From Paraburkholderia piptadeniae (GTDB taxonomy: Bacteria > Pseudomonadota > Gammaproteobacteria > Burkholderiales > Burkholderiaceae): a stretch of 64,000 nucleotides of DNA. This document shows positions 9,315 through 17,255 of this stretch, in pieces. The translations under genes and the position numbers were made by a program. Numbering within the stretch: the stretch's first letter is position 1; each line of letters opens with the position of its first letter. A model generated the notes under the pieces. The model made no database searches, was not told the origin of the DNA, and saw only the letters and a list, made by a program, of their open reading frames with translations. The stretch spans positions 33,425-97,424 of the forward strand of contig NZ_CYGY02000050.1 in assembly GCF_900007165.1 (NCBI RefSeq), written 5' to 3'.

Positions 9315-9440
9315 GGTCGGCTCCCGGCGAGCGCACGCGCTCTGGATGGTCCCGTTGATGACGGTCGATCATGCTGATCGGACCTTCTTGTAGCACATCC
9401 CGCCCGTGCGATCACATTGCGTCGCAGCACACGAGACGCC

Positions 9441-9481
9441 TGAGACGAACGTCTCACCTGTGCGTGAGACAGTCGTGAGAC
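9441..9481. promoter_or_regulatory. Putative AcoR upstream activating sites
   Basis: The perfect palindrome TGAGACGAACGTCTCA lies at 9441-9456. Its right arm pairs again with TGAGAC at 9465-9470, and a further TGAGAC follows at 9476-9481. Four TGAGAC/GTCTCA hexamers in 41 bp, about 190 bp upstream of a sigma-54 promoter, fit an enhancer array for AcoR. The assignment to AcoR is inferred from position. Confidence 0.65.
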
Positions 9482-9668
9482 GCGCATCGTTCGATGGCGC
9501 AACGCATGCGCGGCCCATCGCAATGACGCGCACATCGCGCGAGATGCGATGTGCGTCATGTGCGCCGCGTCATGCGACGGTTCTCGCGCTTGCACGTGCA
9601 TGTTGTCGACAGTCTGAAGCCCTTGTCGCAGAAGGCTTTCAGCGACTTGCACGAACACGTTGTGACAT

Positions 9669-9684
9669 TGGCATACGTGTTGCA
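9669..9684 (+). promoter_or_regulatory. Sigma-54 (-24/-12) promoter of acoXABC
   Basis: TGGCATACGTGTTGCA matches TGGCAY-N5-TTGCW with exact GG-to-GC spacing. It lies 75 bp upstream of the acoX start and downstream of the TGAGAC palindromes, as expected for an AcoR-activated promoter. Confidence 0.8.
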
Positions 9685-9759
9685 GTAATGCCCGTCACAC
9701 GAAGCGGCCTACGCGCACTACCCGCGGGCCGCTATCGACAAGCACAAGGAGACAAGCCA

Positions 9760-10914
9760 GTGGCATCGCCCATCACTGTCGGCGTGATTGCGAACCCCGC
9801 GTCGGGTCGCGACATTCGCCGCCTCACGACCCATGCGTCCGTGTTCCCGACCGCCGAGAAGGCCAACATGGTCGTGCGTCTGCTCGCGGGACTTGGCGCG
9901 CTGGGCGTCGATCGCGTGCTCACGTTGCGCGATCGCACGGGTGTCGCCTCGCTGCTGCTGCGTGCGCTCGACACGCATGCGGCGACGGGTTCAGCCGAGC
10001 GCTGGCCCGAAGTCGAGTTCGTCGATTTGCCCATCACCGATTCCGTCGCCGATACGCATGTGGGGACGGCGCACATGGTGCGCGAAGGTGTCGAGCTGAT
10101 CGCCGTGCTGGGCGGCGACGGCACGCATCGCGCAGTGGCCGCGCATTGCGGCGGCGTGCCGCTGCTGACGCTTTCGACGGGCACCAACAACGCGTTTCCC
10201 GACATGCGCGAAGCGACGGTCGCGGGTCTCGCGGGCGCGCTCGTCGCGTCGGGCGTCGTGCCGCCCGATGTCGCGCTGACGCGCAACAAGCGGCTCGTCG
10301 TGCGCTGCGTAGCGGGTCCGAACCGGGGCCGCGAAGAGATCGCGCTCGTCGACGTGTGCGTGAGCCGTCAGCGTTTCGTCGGCGCGCGGGCCGTGTCCGA
10401 GCCGTCGGATATCGAGTCGCTCTTTCTCACGTTCGCTTCGCCCGACGGCATCGGCCTGTCGTCGATCGGTGGCGCGTGGGCGCCCGTCGAACGCACGGCG
10501 CCGCACGGCTTGCATCTGACGTTCGCGCAGCCCGACGAGCACGGCGCAATGAACGGCGACGGGGTGCCCATCTTCGCGCCGATCGCCCCCGGCCGCATCG
10601 ATCAGGTGACGATGCGCAGTTGCGAGCGTTTCGAGGTCGGCGACTGGCTGCCCGTCGATGCATCGCGCGGCACGCTTGCGTTCGACGGCGAGCGTGAAAT
10701 CGAAATCGAGCGCGACGACCGCTATGAAATCTCGCTCGACTGGAGCGGCCCGTTGACGGTCGACGTGAGCCGCACGCTGCGCTTCGCGGCGTCGCGCCAG
10801 TTGATGCGCGAGATGGCGGGCGCATCGACGCAAGCAATCGCTCGAGCGCATGCGCAAATGCAGTCGCAAGCGCAGTCACAAACACAGCCACAAGCACGCG
10901 TGCACGCGAAATAA
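9760..10914 (+). CDS. acoX: AcoX, NAD-kinase-like protein of the acetoin operon
   Basis: A 384-residue protein of the AcoX family, related to ATP-NAD kinases. VGVIANPASGRDIRRLT opens the fold, and LIAVLGGDGTHRAV carries the GGDGT motif of NAD/diacylglycerol kinases; TLSTGTNNAFP follows. I chose the GTG at 9760 because AAGGAG ends 8 nt before it; the frame is open far upstream but runs back through the promoter. AcoX is encoded in many aco operons and is not essential for acetoin dehydrogenase activity; its role is unsettled. The last 25 residues are a low-complexity Gln/Ala tail absent from the conserved core. Confidence 0.9.
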   Translation: MASPITVGVIANPASGRDIRRLTTHASVFPTAEKANMVVRLLAGLGALGVDRVLTLRDRTGVASLLLRALDTHAATGSAERWPEVEFVDLPITDSVADTHVGTAHMVREGVELIAVLGGDGTHRAVAAHCGGVPLLTLSTGTNNAFPDMREATVAGLAGALVASGVVPPDVALTRNKRLVVRCVAGPNRGREEIALVDVCVSRQRFVGARAVSEPSDIESLFLTFASPDGIGLSSIGGAWAPVERTAPHGLHLTFAQPDEHGAMNGDGVPIFAPIAPGRIDQVTMRSCERFEVGDWLPVDASRGTLAFDGEREIEIERDDRYEISLDWSGPLTVDVSRTLRFAASRQLMREMAGASTQAIARAHAQMQSQAQSQTQPQARVHAK

Positions 10915-10990
10915 AGGGAGTTCATTCAATCAAGCGGAGCCCACTCCGCGACCGTTGCAGTCACGATCGACATCATCAAGGAGACACACC

Positions 10991-11974
10991 ATGTCTGTTT
11001 CGAGTCAGTTGAGCAGGGAGAAATTGCTGGAAGCGTATCGGTCGATGCGCACCATTCGCGAGTTCGAAGAGCGCCTGCACGTCGAGTTCGCGACTGGCGA
11101 CATACCCGGTTTCGTGCACCTGTACGCGGGCGAGGAGGCGTCGGCCGTGGGCACGATGCTGCATCTGAACGACCGCGACTATGTGGCGACGACGCACCGC
11201 GGCCACGGTCACTGCATCGCGAAGGGCGTCGACGTGCACGGGATGATGGCGGAGATCTACGGCCGGCGGACGGGCGTGTGCAAAGGCAAGGGCGGCTCGA
11301 TGCATATCGCCGATCTGTCGAAGGGGATGCTGGGCGCGAACGGCATCGTCGGCGCGGGCGGCCCGCTCGTGTGCGGCGCGGCGCTCGCGGCGAAGCTGAA
11401 GAAGACGGGCGGCGTGGGCGTGTGCTTCTTTGGCGATGGCGCGTCGAACCAGGGCGTGATCTTCGAATCGATGAACCTCGCAAGCGTGTGGCGCCTGCCC
11501 GCGATCTTCGTTGCGGAGAACAACGGCTATGCGGAGGCGACATCGTCGACATGGTCGGTGTCGTCGGACAACATCGCGGATCGCGCGAGCGGCTTCGGCA
11601 TGCCGGGCGTGATCGTCGACGGCTTCGATTTCTTCGCGGTGCATGAAGCACTAGGCGAAGCGATCGAACGCGCACGTGGCGGCGGCGGGCCGACGCTCAT
11701 CGAAGTGAAGCTGTCGCGCTACTTCGGCCACTTCGAAGGCGATGCACAGACCTATCGCGCGCCGGGCGAAGTGCAGAAGCTGCGCGACGAAAAGGATTGC
11801 CTGAAGCGTTTCGAAGAGCGCGTCGTGCGCGCGGAGATGTTGACGCCCGACGATCTGCGCAAGATCGACGCAGACGTGAAAGCGCTGATCGAAGATTCCG
11901 TGGTGAAGGCGAAAGCCGCGCCGCTGCCGACAGAAGCCGATCTGCTGACCGACGTGTACGTGTCGTATCCGTAA
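10991..11974 (+). CDS. acoA: Acetoin dehydrogenase E1 alpha subunit
   Basis: A 327-residue TPP-dependent dehydrogenase alpha subunit. The TPP-binding motif begins at GDGASNQG (about residue 148) and continues to AENNGYAEAT. The N-terminal block has MRTIREFEERLHVEFATGDI and VATTHRGHGHCIAKG, typical of AcoA. With AcoB it forms the E1 heterotetramer that cleaves acetoin to acetaldehyde and hydroxyethyl-TPP. The start at 10991 has AAGGAG 7 nt upstream. It lies 76 bp after acoX in the operon. Confidence 0.95.
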   Translation: MSVSSQLSREKLLEAYRSMRTIREFEERLHVEFATGDIPGFVHLYAGEEASAVGTMLHLNDRDYVATTHRGHGHCIAKGVDVHGMMAEIYGRRTGVCKGKGGSMHIADLSKGMLGANGIVGAGGPLVCGAALAAKLKKTGGVGVCFFGDGASNQGVIFESMNLASVWRLPAIFVAENNGYAEATSSTWSVSSDNIADRASGFGMPGVIVDGFDFFAVHEALGEAIERARGGGGPTLIEVKLSRYFGHFEGDAQTYRAPGEVQKLRDEKDCLKRFEERVVRAEMLTPDDLRKIDADVKALIEDSVVKAKAAPLPTEADLLTDVYVSYP

Positions 11975-12012
11975 TTGAACGCAATTACTTTCAGGCAAAC
12001 CAGGAGACAGAC

Positions 12013-13017
12013 ATGGCACGCAAGATCACGTTTTCTCAGGCTATCAACGAAGCACTGAGTCAGGAGATGGCGCGCGACGAAAGCGTCATCGTGATGGGCG
12101 AAGACAATGCGGGCGGCGCGGGCGCGCCCGGCGAGCAGGACGCATGGGGCGGCGTGCTCGGCGTCACGAAAGGGCTTTTCCACAAGTATCCGGGCCGCGT
12201 GCTCGACACGCCGATCTCGGAGGGCGGCTTCATCGGCGCGGCCGTGGGCGCGGCGGCAGCGGGCATGCGTCCCGTCGCCGAACTGATGTTCATCGACTTC
12301 ATGGGCGTGTGCTTCGATCAGATCTTCAATCAGGCCGCGAAATTCCGCTACATGTTCGGCGGCAATGCCGTGACGCCCGTCGTGATCCGCACGATGCAGG
12401 GCGCGGGTTTGCGCGCGGCCGCGCAGCATTCGCAGATGCTGACCTCGCTGTTCACGCATGTGCCGGGGCTCAAGGTCGTATGCCCGTCGACGCCGTATGA
12501 CGCGAAAGGCCTGATGATCCAGGCGATCCGCGACAACGATCCCGTCATCTTCTGCGAGCACAAGCTGCTGTATAGCCGCGAAGGCGACGTGCCCGAAGAG
12601 CTGTATTCGATTCCGTTCGGCGAAGCGAACGTCGTGCGCGAAGGCGATGACGCGACCATCGTCACGTATGGACGCATGGTGCATTACGCAACGGACGCCG
12701 CCGACGAGCTCGCGAAAGACGGCATCAAGGCCGAGGTGATCGATCTGCGCACCACGTCGCCGCTCGACGAAGACACGATTCTGGAAAGCGCGGAACGCAC
12801 GGGCCGCGTCGTCGTGGTGGACGAAGCCAATCCGCGTTGCTCGGTTGCGACCGACATCGCCGCGCTCGTCGCGCGGAAGGCATTCCATTCGCTGAAGGCG
12901 CCGATCGAGATCGTGACGGCACCGCATACGCCCACGCCATTCTCGGGCGTGCTCGAAGATCTCTACATCCCGTCGGCGGACAAGATCGCCGCAGCCGTCA
13001 AGCAGACGCAGCATTGA
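12013..13017 (+). CDS. acoB: Acetoin dehydrogenase E1 beta subunit
   Basis: A 334-residue transketolase-like beta subunit. It begins MARKITFSQAINEALSQEMA and contains GEDNAGGAGAPGEQDAWGG, a glycine-rich insertion typical of AcoB rather than pyruvate dehydrogenase beta. TPISEGGFIGAAVGAAAAGM and the C-terminal transketolase domain follow (IDLRTTSPLDEDTI). It pairs with AcoA. AGGAG lies 7 nt before the start, and the gene is 38 bp after acoA. Confidence 0.95.
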   Translation: MARKITFSQAINEALSQEMARDESVIVMGEDNAGGAGAPGEQDAWGGVLGVTKGLFHKYPGRVLDTPISEGGFIGAAVGAAAAGMRPVAELMFIDFMGVCFDQIFNQAAKFRYMFGGNAVTPVVIRTMQGAGLRAAAQHSQMLTSLFTHVPGLKVVCPSTPYDAKGLMIQAIRDNDPVIFCEHKLLYSREGDVPEELYSIPFGEANVVREGDDATIVTYGRMVHYATDAADELAKDGIKAEVIDLRTTSPLDEDTILESAERTGRVVVVDEANPRCSVATDIAALVARKAFHSLKAPIEIVTAPHTPTPFSGVLEDLYIPSADKIAAAVKQTQH

Positions 13018-13053
13018 CGCGGCATCAACATGCACCAAGGGAGGAACTGAGCA

Positions 13054-14166
13054 ATGTCGATTCACATGATCACGATGCCCAAGTGGGGCCTGTCAATGGA
13101 GCAGGGGCAGGTCAACGGCTGGCTGAAATCGCAAGGCGACAAGGTGGCGAAGGGCGATGAAGTACTCGACGTGGAGAGCGACAAGATCGCGTCGGCCGTC
13201 GAATGCGCATTCGACGGCACGTTGCGCCGGCAGATCGCGCAGGAAGGCGACACGCTGCCCGTCGGCGCGCTGCTGGGCGTGGTGGCCGACGCTGACGACG
13301 CGGACGCCGACATCGATGCAGCCGTCGAAGCATTTCAGCGAGACTTTGTGCCGCTCGCCGCCGATTCAGCGGACGCCGGCCCGCAGCCCGAGAAAGCGCA
13401 GATCGGCGGACGCACGGTGCGTTACCTGAAGATCGGCGACGGCGGCACGCCCGCCGTGCTGATCCACGGCTTTGGCGGCGATCTGAACAACTGGCTGTTC
13501 AATCACGCCGACCTTGCCGCGCATCGCACGGTGTATGCGCTGGATTTGCCGGGGCATGGCGAATCGACGAAAGCCGTCGAGTCGGGCAGCGCGGACGAAC
13601 TCGCCGACAGCGTGATTGCGTTTCTCGACGATCGCGGCATCGAGCGGGCGCATCTCGTCGGGCACTCGATGGGCAGTCTCGTCGCGATGACGGTGGCCGA
13701 CAGGGCTCCGCAGCGCGTGGCATCGCTGGCGCTGATCTCGGGCGCGGGTCTCGGCAGCGAGATCAACCGCGAGTACATCGACGGATTCGTCGCGGGCAAC
13801 AGCCGCAATACGCTGAAGCCGCATCTGACGAAGCTGTTCGCCGATGGTTCGCTCGTCACGCGGCAACTCGTCGAGGACATCGTGAAGTACAAGCGGCTCG
13901 AAGGCGTGAGCGAAACGTTGCAGAAGATCGCGTCGTCGTCGTTCAACGAGGGCGTGCAGCAGCGCAACTATCGCGATCGCATCGGCAGTCTCGCGCCGCG
14001 CACGCTCGTGATCTGGGGCGAGCTGGACCAGATCATTCCGGCGAGCCACGCGCAGGGATTGCCCGGCGATATCCGCGTGCATGTGCTGCAAGGCAAGGGG
14101 CATATGGTGCAGATGGAGTCGGCATCCGAAGTGAACCGCTTGCTCAACGATTTCTTCGGGGCGTGA
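13054..14166 (+). CDS. acoC: AcoC, acetoin dehydrogenase E2 (lipoyl domain fused to alpha/beta hydrolase)
   Basis: A 370-residue protein. Residues 1-80 are a lipoyl domain with the modified lysine in VESDKIASA (K44). After a linker, residues from about 115 on form an alpha/beta-hydrolase fold with nucleophile elbow GHSMGS (S205) and a C-terminal His in GKGHMVQ. This AcoC plan differs from ordinary E2 enzymes: there is no E1/E3-binding domain and no chloramphenicol-acetyltransferase-like core. It transfers the acetyl group from E1 to CoA. It is the last gene of acoXABC; no acoL (E3) is present, so lipoamide dehydrogenase must come from elsewhere. Confidence 0.93.
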   Translation: MSIHMITMPKWGLSMEQGQVNGWLKSQGDKVAKGDEVLDVESDKIASAVECAFDGTLRRQIAQEGDTLPVGALLGVVADADDADADIDAAVEAFQRDFVPLAADSADAGPQPEKAQIGGRTVRYLKIGDGGTPAVLIHGFGGDLNNWLFNHADLAAHRTVYALDLPGHGESTKAVESGSADELADSVIAFLDDRGIERAHLVGHSMGSLVAMTVADRAPQRVASLALISGAGLGSEINREYIDGFVAGNSRNTLKPHLTKLFADGSLVTRQLVEDIVKYKRLEGVSETLQKIASSSFNEGVQQRNYRDRIGSLAPRTLVIWGELDQIIPASHAQGLPGDIRVHVLQGKGHMVQMESASEVNRLLNDFFGA

Positions 14167-14295
14167 CGATGGACGGCACGCCGCGAACGGGGACTGAGGC
14201 TGGGTTTCAGTGAAGTGGTGTCGGGACCGCTCGGGCGCTCGTCGTATCATGCGGATGAGACGGCGGGGTTGGGGGTGAGCGGGGTGCGATGAAGC

Positions 14296-14332
14296 AAACA
14301 GGCCGGTTGCATGAGAGACAACCGGCCTGTTT
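14296..14332. terminator. Bidirectional terminator between acoC and gabD
   Basis: Arms AAACAGGCCGGTTG (14296-14309) and CAACCGGCCTGTTT (14319-14332) form a perfect 14-bp stem with a 9-nt loop. It lies between the converging acoC and gabD genes and can serve both strands. Confidence 0.85.
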
Positions 14333-14356
14333 CGTCTACGCGTGCTGCTCAGGGAA

Positions 14357-15823
14357 TCAAACACCCCCCATACACATATACTTGATCACGACATACTCGT
14401 CGATCCCATAGTGCGAGCCTTCGCGGCCCAGGCCCGACTGCTTGACGCCGCCAAACGGCGCGACTTCATTCGAGATCGCGCCCGTATTGATGCCGACCAT
14501 CCCGAACTCCAGCGCTTCCGCGACGCGCCAGATGCGGCCGATATCGCGGCTATAGAAGTACGACGCGAGGCCGAATTCAGTGCTGTTCGCCATCTCGATC
14601 ACCTCGGCATCCGACGTGAAGCGGAACAGCGGCGCGAGCGGGCCGAACGTTTCGTCGCGGGCCACCTTCATGTCGGGCGTGACATCGGCGAGCACGGTCG
14701 GCTCGAAGAAGCCGTGACCGAGCGCATGACGCTTGCCGCCCGTGACGACGCGCGCGCCTTTGCCGAGCGCATCTTCGATATGCGATTCGACCTTGAGCAC
14801 CGCGGCCTCGTTGATGAGCGGACCCTGCTGCACGCCTTGTTCGGTGCCGTATCCGACCTTGAGTCCGGCGACGGCCGCGCTCAGCTTTTCAGCGAACGCA
14901 TCGTAGACGCTGTCGTGCACATAGAAGCGGTTCGTGCACACGCACGTCTGGCCGCTGTTGCGGTACTTCGACGCGATCGCCCCTTCGACGGCGGCATCGA
15001 GATCGGCGTCATCGAACACGATGAACGGCGCATTGCCGCCGAGTTCGAGCGAGACCTTCTTGACCGTCGGCGCGCACTGCGCCATCAGCAGACGCCCGAC
15101 ACCCGTCGAGCCCGTGAACGACAGCTTGCGCACGGTTGCGTTGCTGGTCATCTCGCCGCCGATCGGTTTCGGATCGCCGGTGACGACGCTGAAGATGCCG
15201 GCGGGCACGCCCGCCCGCTCGGCGAGCACGGCAAGCGCGAGCGCCGACAGCGGCGTGGCTTCAGCGGGCTTGACGATGATCGGGCAGCCGGCCGCGAGAG
15301 CCGGACCGACCTTGCGGGTGATCATCGCGGCCGGGAAATTCCACGGCGTAATCGCGGCGCACACGCCGACGGGCTCTTTCGTCACGACGATGCGCTTGTC
15401 GCTGGCCACTGTCGGGATCGTGTCGCCGTAGACCCGCTTCGCTTCTTCACCGAACCATTCGAGGAACGAAGCCGCATAGCCGATTTCGCCTTTGGCTTCG
15501 GCGAGCGGCTTGCCTTGTTCCGTCGTCAGGATCAACGCGAGGTCGTCGGCGTTGGCGAGCATCAGGTCGTTCCACTTGCGCAGGATTTCCGCGCGCTGCT
15601 TGCCCGTCTTCGCCTTCCATGCGGGCCAGGCCTTGTTCGCCGCTTCGATCGCACGGCGCGTTTCCTGTGCGCCCATGCGCGGGACGTGTGCGACCAGTTC
15701 GCCCGTTGCCGGGTTCAGCACTTCGAACGTTTCGTTGTTGTCGGCGTCTTGCCATTCGCCGTCGATATACGCCTTGCTTTGCAGCAGCGCCGGGTCTTTC
15801 AGTTTGCTACGCAGATCGGTCAT
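14357..15823 (-). CDS. gabD: NAD(P)-dependent succinate-semialdehyde dehydrogenase
   Basis: A 488-residue aldehyde dehydrogenase. Visible are ITPWNFPAAMITRKVGPALA (cofactor domain), LELGGNAPFIVFDDADLD with the general-base Glu, and SGQTCVCTN with the catalytic Cys (about residue 292). Both the paired cysteines and the TVASDKRIVVTKEPVGV block are typical of GabD. It oxidises succinic semialdehyde made by GabT to succinate. The start at 15823 was chosen for MTDLRSKLKDP, the usual GabD N-terminus. It lies 29 bp downstream of gabT in one operon. Confidence 0.93.
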   Translation of the reverse strand: MTDLRSKLKDPALLQSKAYIDGEWQDADNNETFEVLNPATGELVAHVPRMGAQETRRAIEAANKAWPAWKAKTGKQRAEILRKWNDLMLANADDLALILTTEQGKPLAEAKGEIGYAASFLEWFGEEAKRVYGDTIPTVASDKRIVVTKEPVGVCAAITPWNFPAAMITRKVGPALAAGCPIIVKPAEATPLSALALAVLAERAGVPAGIFSVVTGDPKPIGGEMTSNATVRKLSFTGSTGVGRLLMAQCAPTVKKVSLELGGNAPFIVFDDADLDAAVEGAIASKYRNSGQTCVCTNRFYVHDSVYDAFAEKLSAAVAGLKVGYGTEQGVQQGPLINEAAVLKVESHIEDALGKGARVVTGGKRHALGHGFFEPTVLADVTPDMKVARDETFGPLAPLFRFTSDAEVIEMANSTEFGLASYFYSRDIGRIWRVAEALEFGMVGINTGAISNEVAPFGGVKQSGLGREGSHYGIDEYVVIKYMCMGGV

Positions 15824-15852
15824 TTCGGTTTGTCCTTTGCTTGGCGGTGACT

Positions 15853-17136
15853 TCAGGCAGCGACGCCCACGGTCTCTTTCAACGCATCTTCGAGAATGGC
15901 GAGCGCCTCGTCGAAGACGGCATCCTGAATCGTCAGCGGGAACAGGAACCGGATGACGTTCGAATAGACGCCGCAAACCAGCAGCAGAAGCCCGCGCTCG
16001 AGCGCGCGCGTCTGCACGCGCTTCGTGAAATCGGCATCCGGCTCCGACGTGCCCGGCTTGCAGAACTCGACGGCCACCATGCCGCCCGGCCCGCGCACAT
16101 CGGCCATCTGCGGTACTTCCGCTTGCAGCGCGCTCAGGCGGCCCTTGAGCCGGTCGCCCAGTTCGACGGCGCGCTCGCAGAGCTTCTCTTCATCGATGAT
16201 CGACAGCACGGCATGCGCCGCAGCCACCGCCAATGGATTGCCCGCATACGTGCCGCCCAGTCCGCCGGGCGCGGCGGCATCCATCAGATCGGCGCGGCCG
16301 ACCACGCCCGACAACGGCAGGCCGCCTGCAAGGCTCTTGGCCATCGTCATCAGATCGGGCACGACGTCATAGTGATGCATCGCGAACAGCTTGCCCGTGC
16401 GCGCAAAACCCGTTTGCACTTCATCGGCGATCAGCAGAATGCCGTGCTCGTTGCACAGCTTGCGCAGCGCGCGCACGAACTCGGCGGGCGCCGGATAGAA
16501 GCCGCCTTCGCCTTGCACCGGCTCGAAGATGATCGCCGCGACGCGCTTCGGATCGATGTCGGCCTTGAACAGATGCTCGATTGCCTTCAGCGAGTCGGCC
16601 GTCGTCACGCCATGCAGCGGATTCGGGAACGGCGCGTGGAAGACGTCGGCCGGGAACGGGCCGAAGTTCAGCTTGTACGGCGCGACCTTGCCCGTCAGCG
16701 CCATGCCCATCATCGTGCGGCCGTGGAAGGCGCCCGTGAACGCGATCACGCCCGGACGGCCCGTCGCCGCGCGCGCGATCTTGATCGCGTTTTCGACGGC
16801 CTCGGCGCCCGTCGTGAAGAAAGCCGTCTTTTTCGGATAGTCGCCCGGCGCGCGCTGGTTGATCTTCTCGGCCAGCTCGACATACGACGCGTACGGCACG
16901 ATCTGATACGCCGTGTGCGTGAACTGGTCCAGCTGCGCGCGCACGGCCTCGACGATCTTCGGATGACGATGGCCCGTGTTGCACACGGCAATGCCCGCCG
17001 CGAAGTCGATCACGCGGCGGCCCTCGATGTCCCATAGCTCCGCGTTCTCCGCGCGCGCAGCGTAGAAATCGCACATCACGCCCACGCCGCGCGGCGTGGC
17101 GGCGTCCTTGCGGCTCTTCAGTTCGGCATTCTTCAC
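15853..17136 (-). CDS. gabT: 4-aminobutyrate aminotransferase
   Basis: A 427-residue class-III PLP aminotransferase. Key parts are TTGAEAVENAIKIARAATGR, the PLP-site ADEVQTGFARTGK, and the Schiff-base lysine in MAKSLAGGLP (about residue 268). It converts GABA and 2-oxoglutarate to succinic semialdehyde and glutamate. The start is a GTG at 17136 with AGGAG 7 nt upstream; the frame is open another 31 codons, through the promoter. It is the first gene of gabTD, divergent from gabR. Confidence 0.93.
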   Translation of the reverse strand: MKNAELKSRKDAATPRGVGVMCDFYAARAENAELWDIEGRRVIDFAAGIAVCNTGHRHPKIVEAVRAQLDQFTHTAYQIVPYASYVELAEKINQRAPGDYPKKTAFFTTGAEAVENAIKIARAATGRPGVIAFTGAFHGRTMMGMALTGKVAPYKLNFGPFPADVFHAPFPNPLHGVTTADSLKAIEHLFKADIDPKRVAAIIFEPVQGEGGFYPAPAEFVRALRKLCNEHGILLIADEVQTGFARTGKLFAMHHYDVVPDLMTMAKSLAGGLPLSGVVGRADLMDAAAPGGLGGTYAGNPLAVAAAHAVLSIIDEEKLCERAVELGDRLKGRLSALQAEVPQMADVRGPGGMVAVEFCKPGTSEPDADFTKRVQTRALERGLLLLVCGVYSNVIRFLFPLTIQDAVFDEALAILEDALKETVGVAA

Positions 17137-17206
17137 GGAGATCTCCTGGTTGGGTTCGTTCGGGCGCTCGCGCTCATCGCGGCACATGCACCGACTATAC
17201 TTATAT

Positions 17207-17251
17207 TTGGCTCTAGGTTTCAGAGCCATTTCAATAAAAAACCAGGAGCCA
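17207..17251. promoter_or_regulatory. Putative GabR operator, three GAGCCA half-sites
   Basis: GAGCCA occurs three times between gabT and gabR: inverted at 17208-17213 (TGGCTC), direct at 17223-17228 and direct at 17246-17251. The first two form an inverted repeat with a 9-nt spacer; the two direct copies begin 23 bp apart. The third overlaps the AGGAG ribosome-binding site of gabR, which suggests autoregulation. Each half-site is followed by an A/T-rich triplet. Confidence 0.55.
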
Positions 17252-17255
17252 ATTT

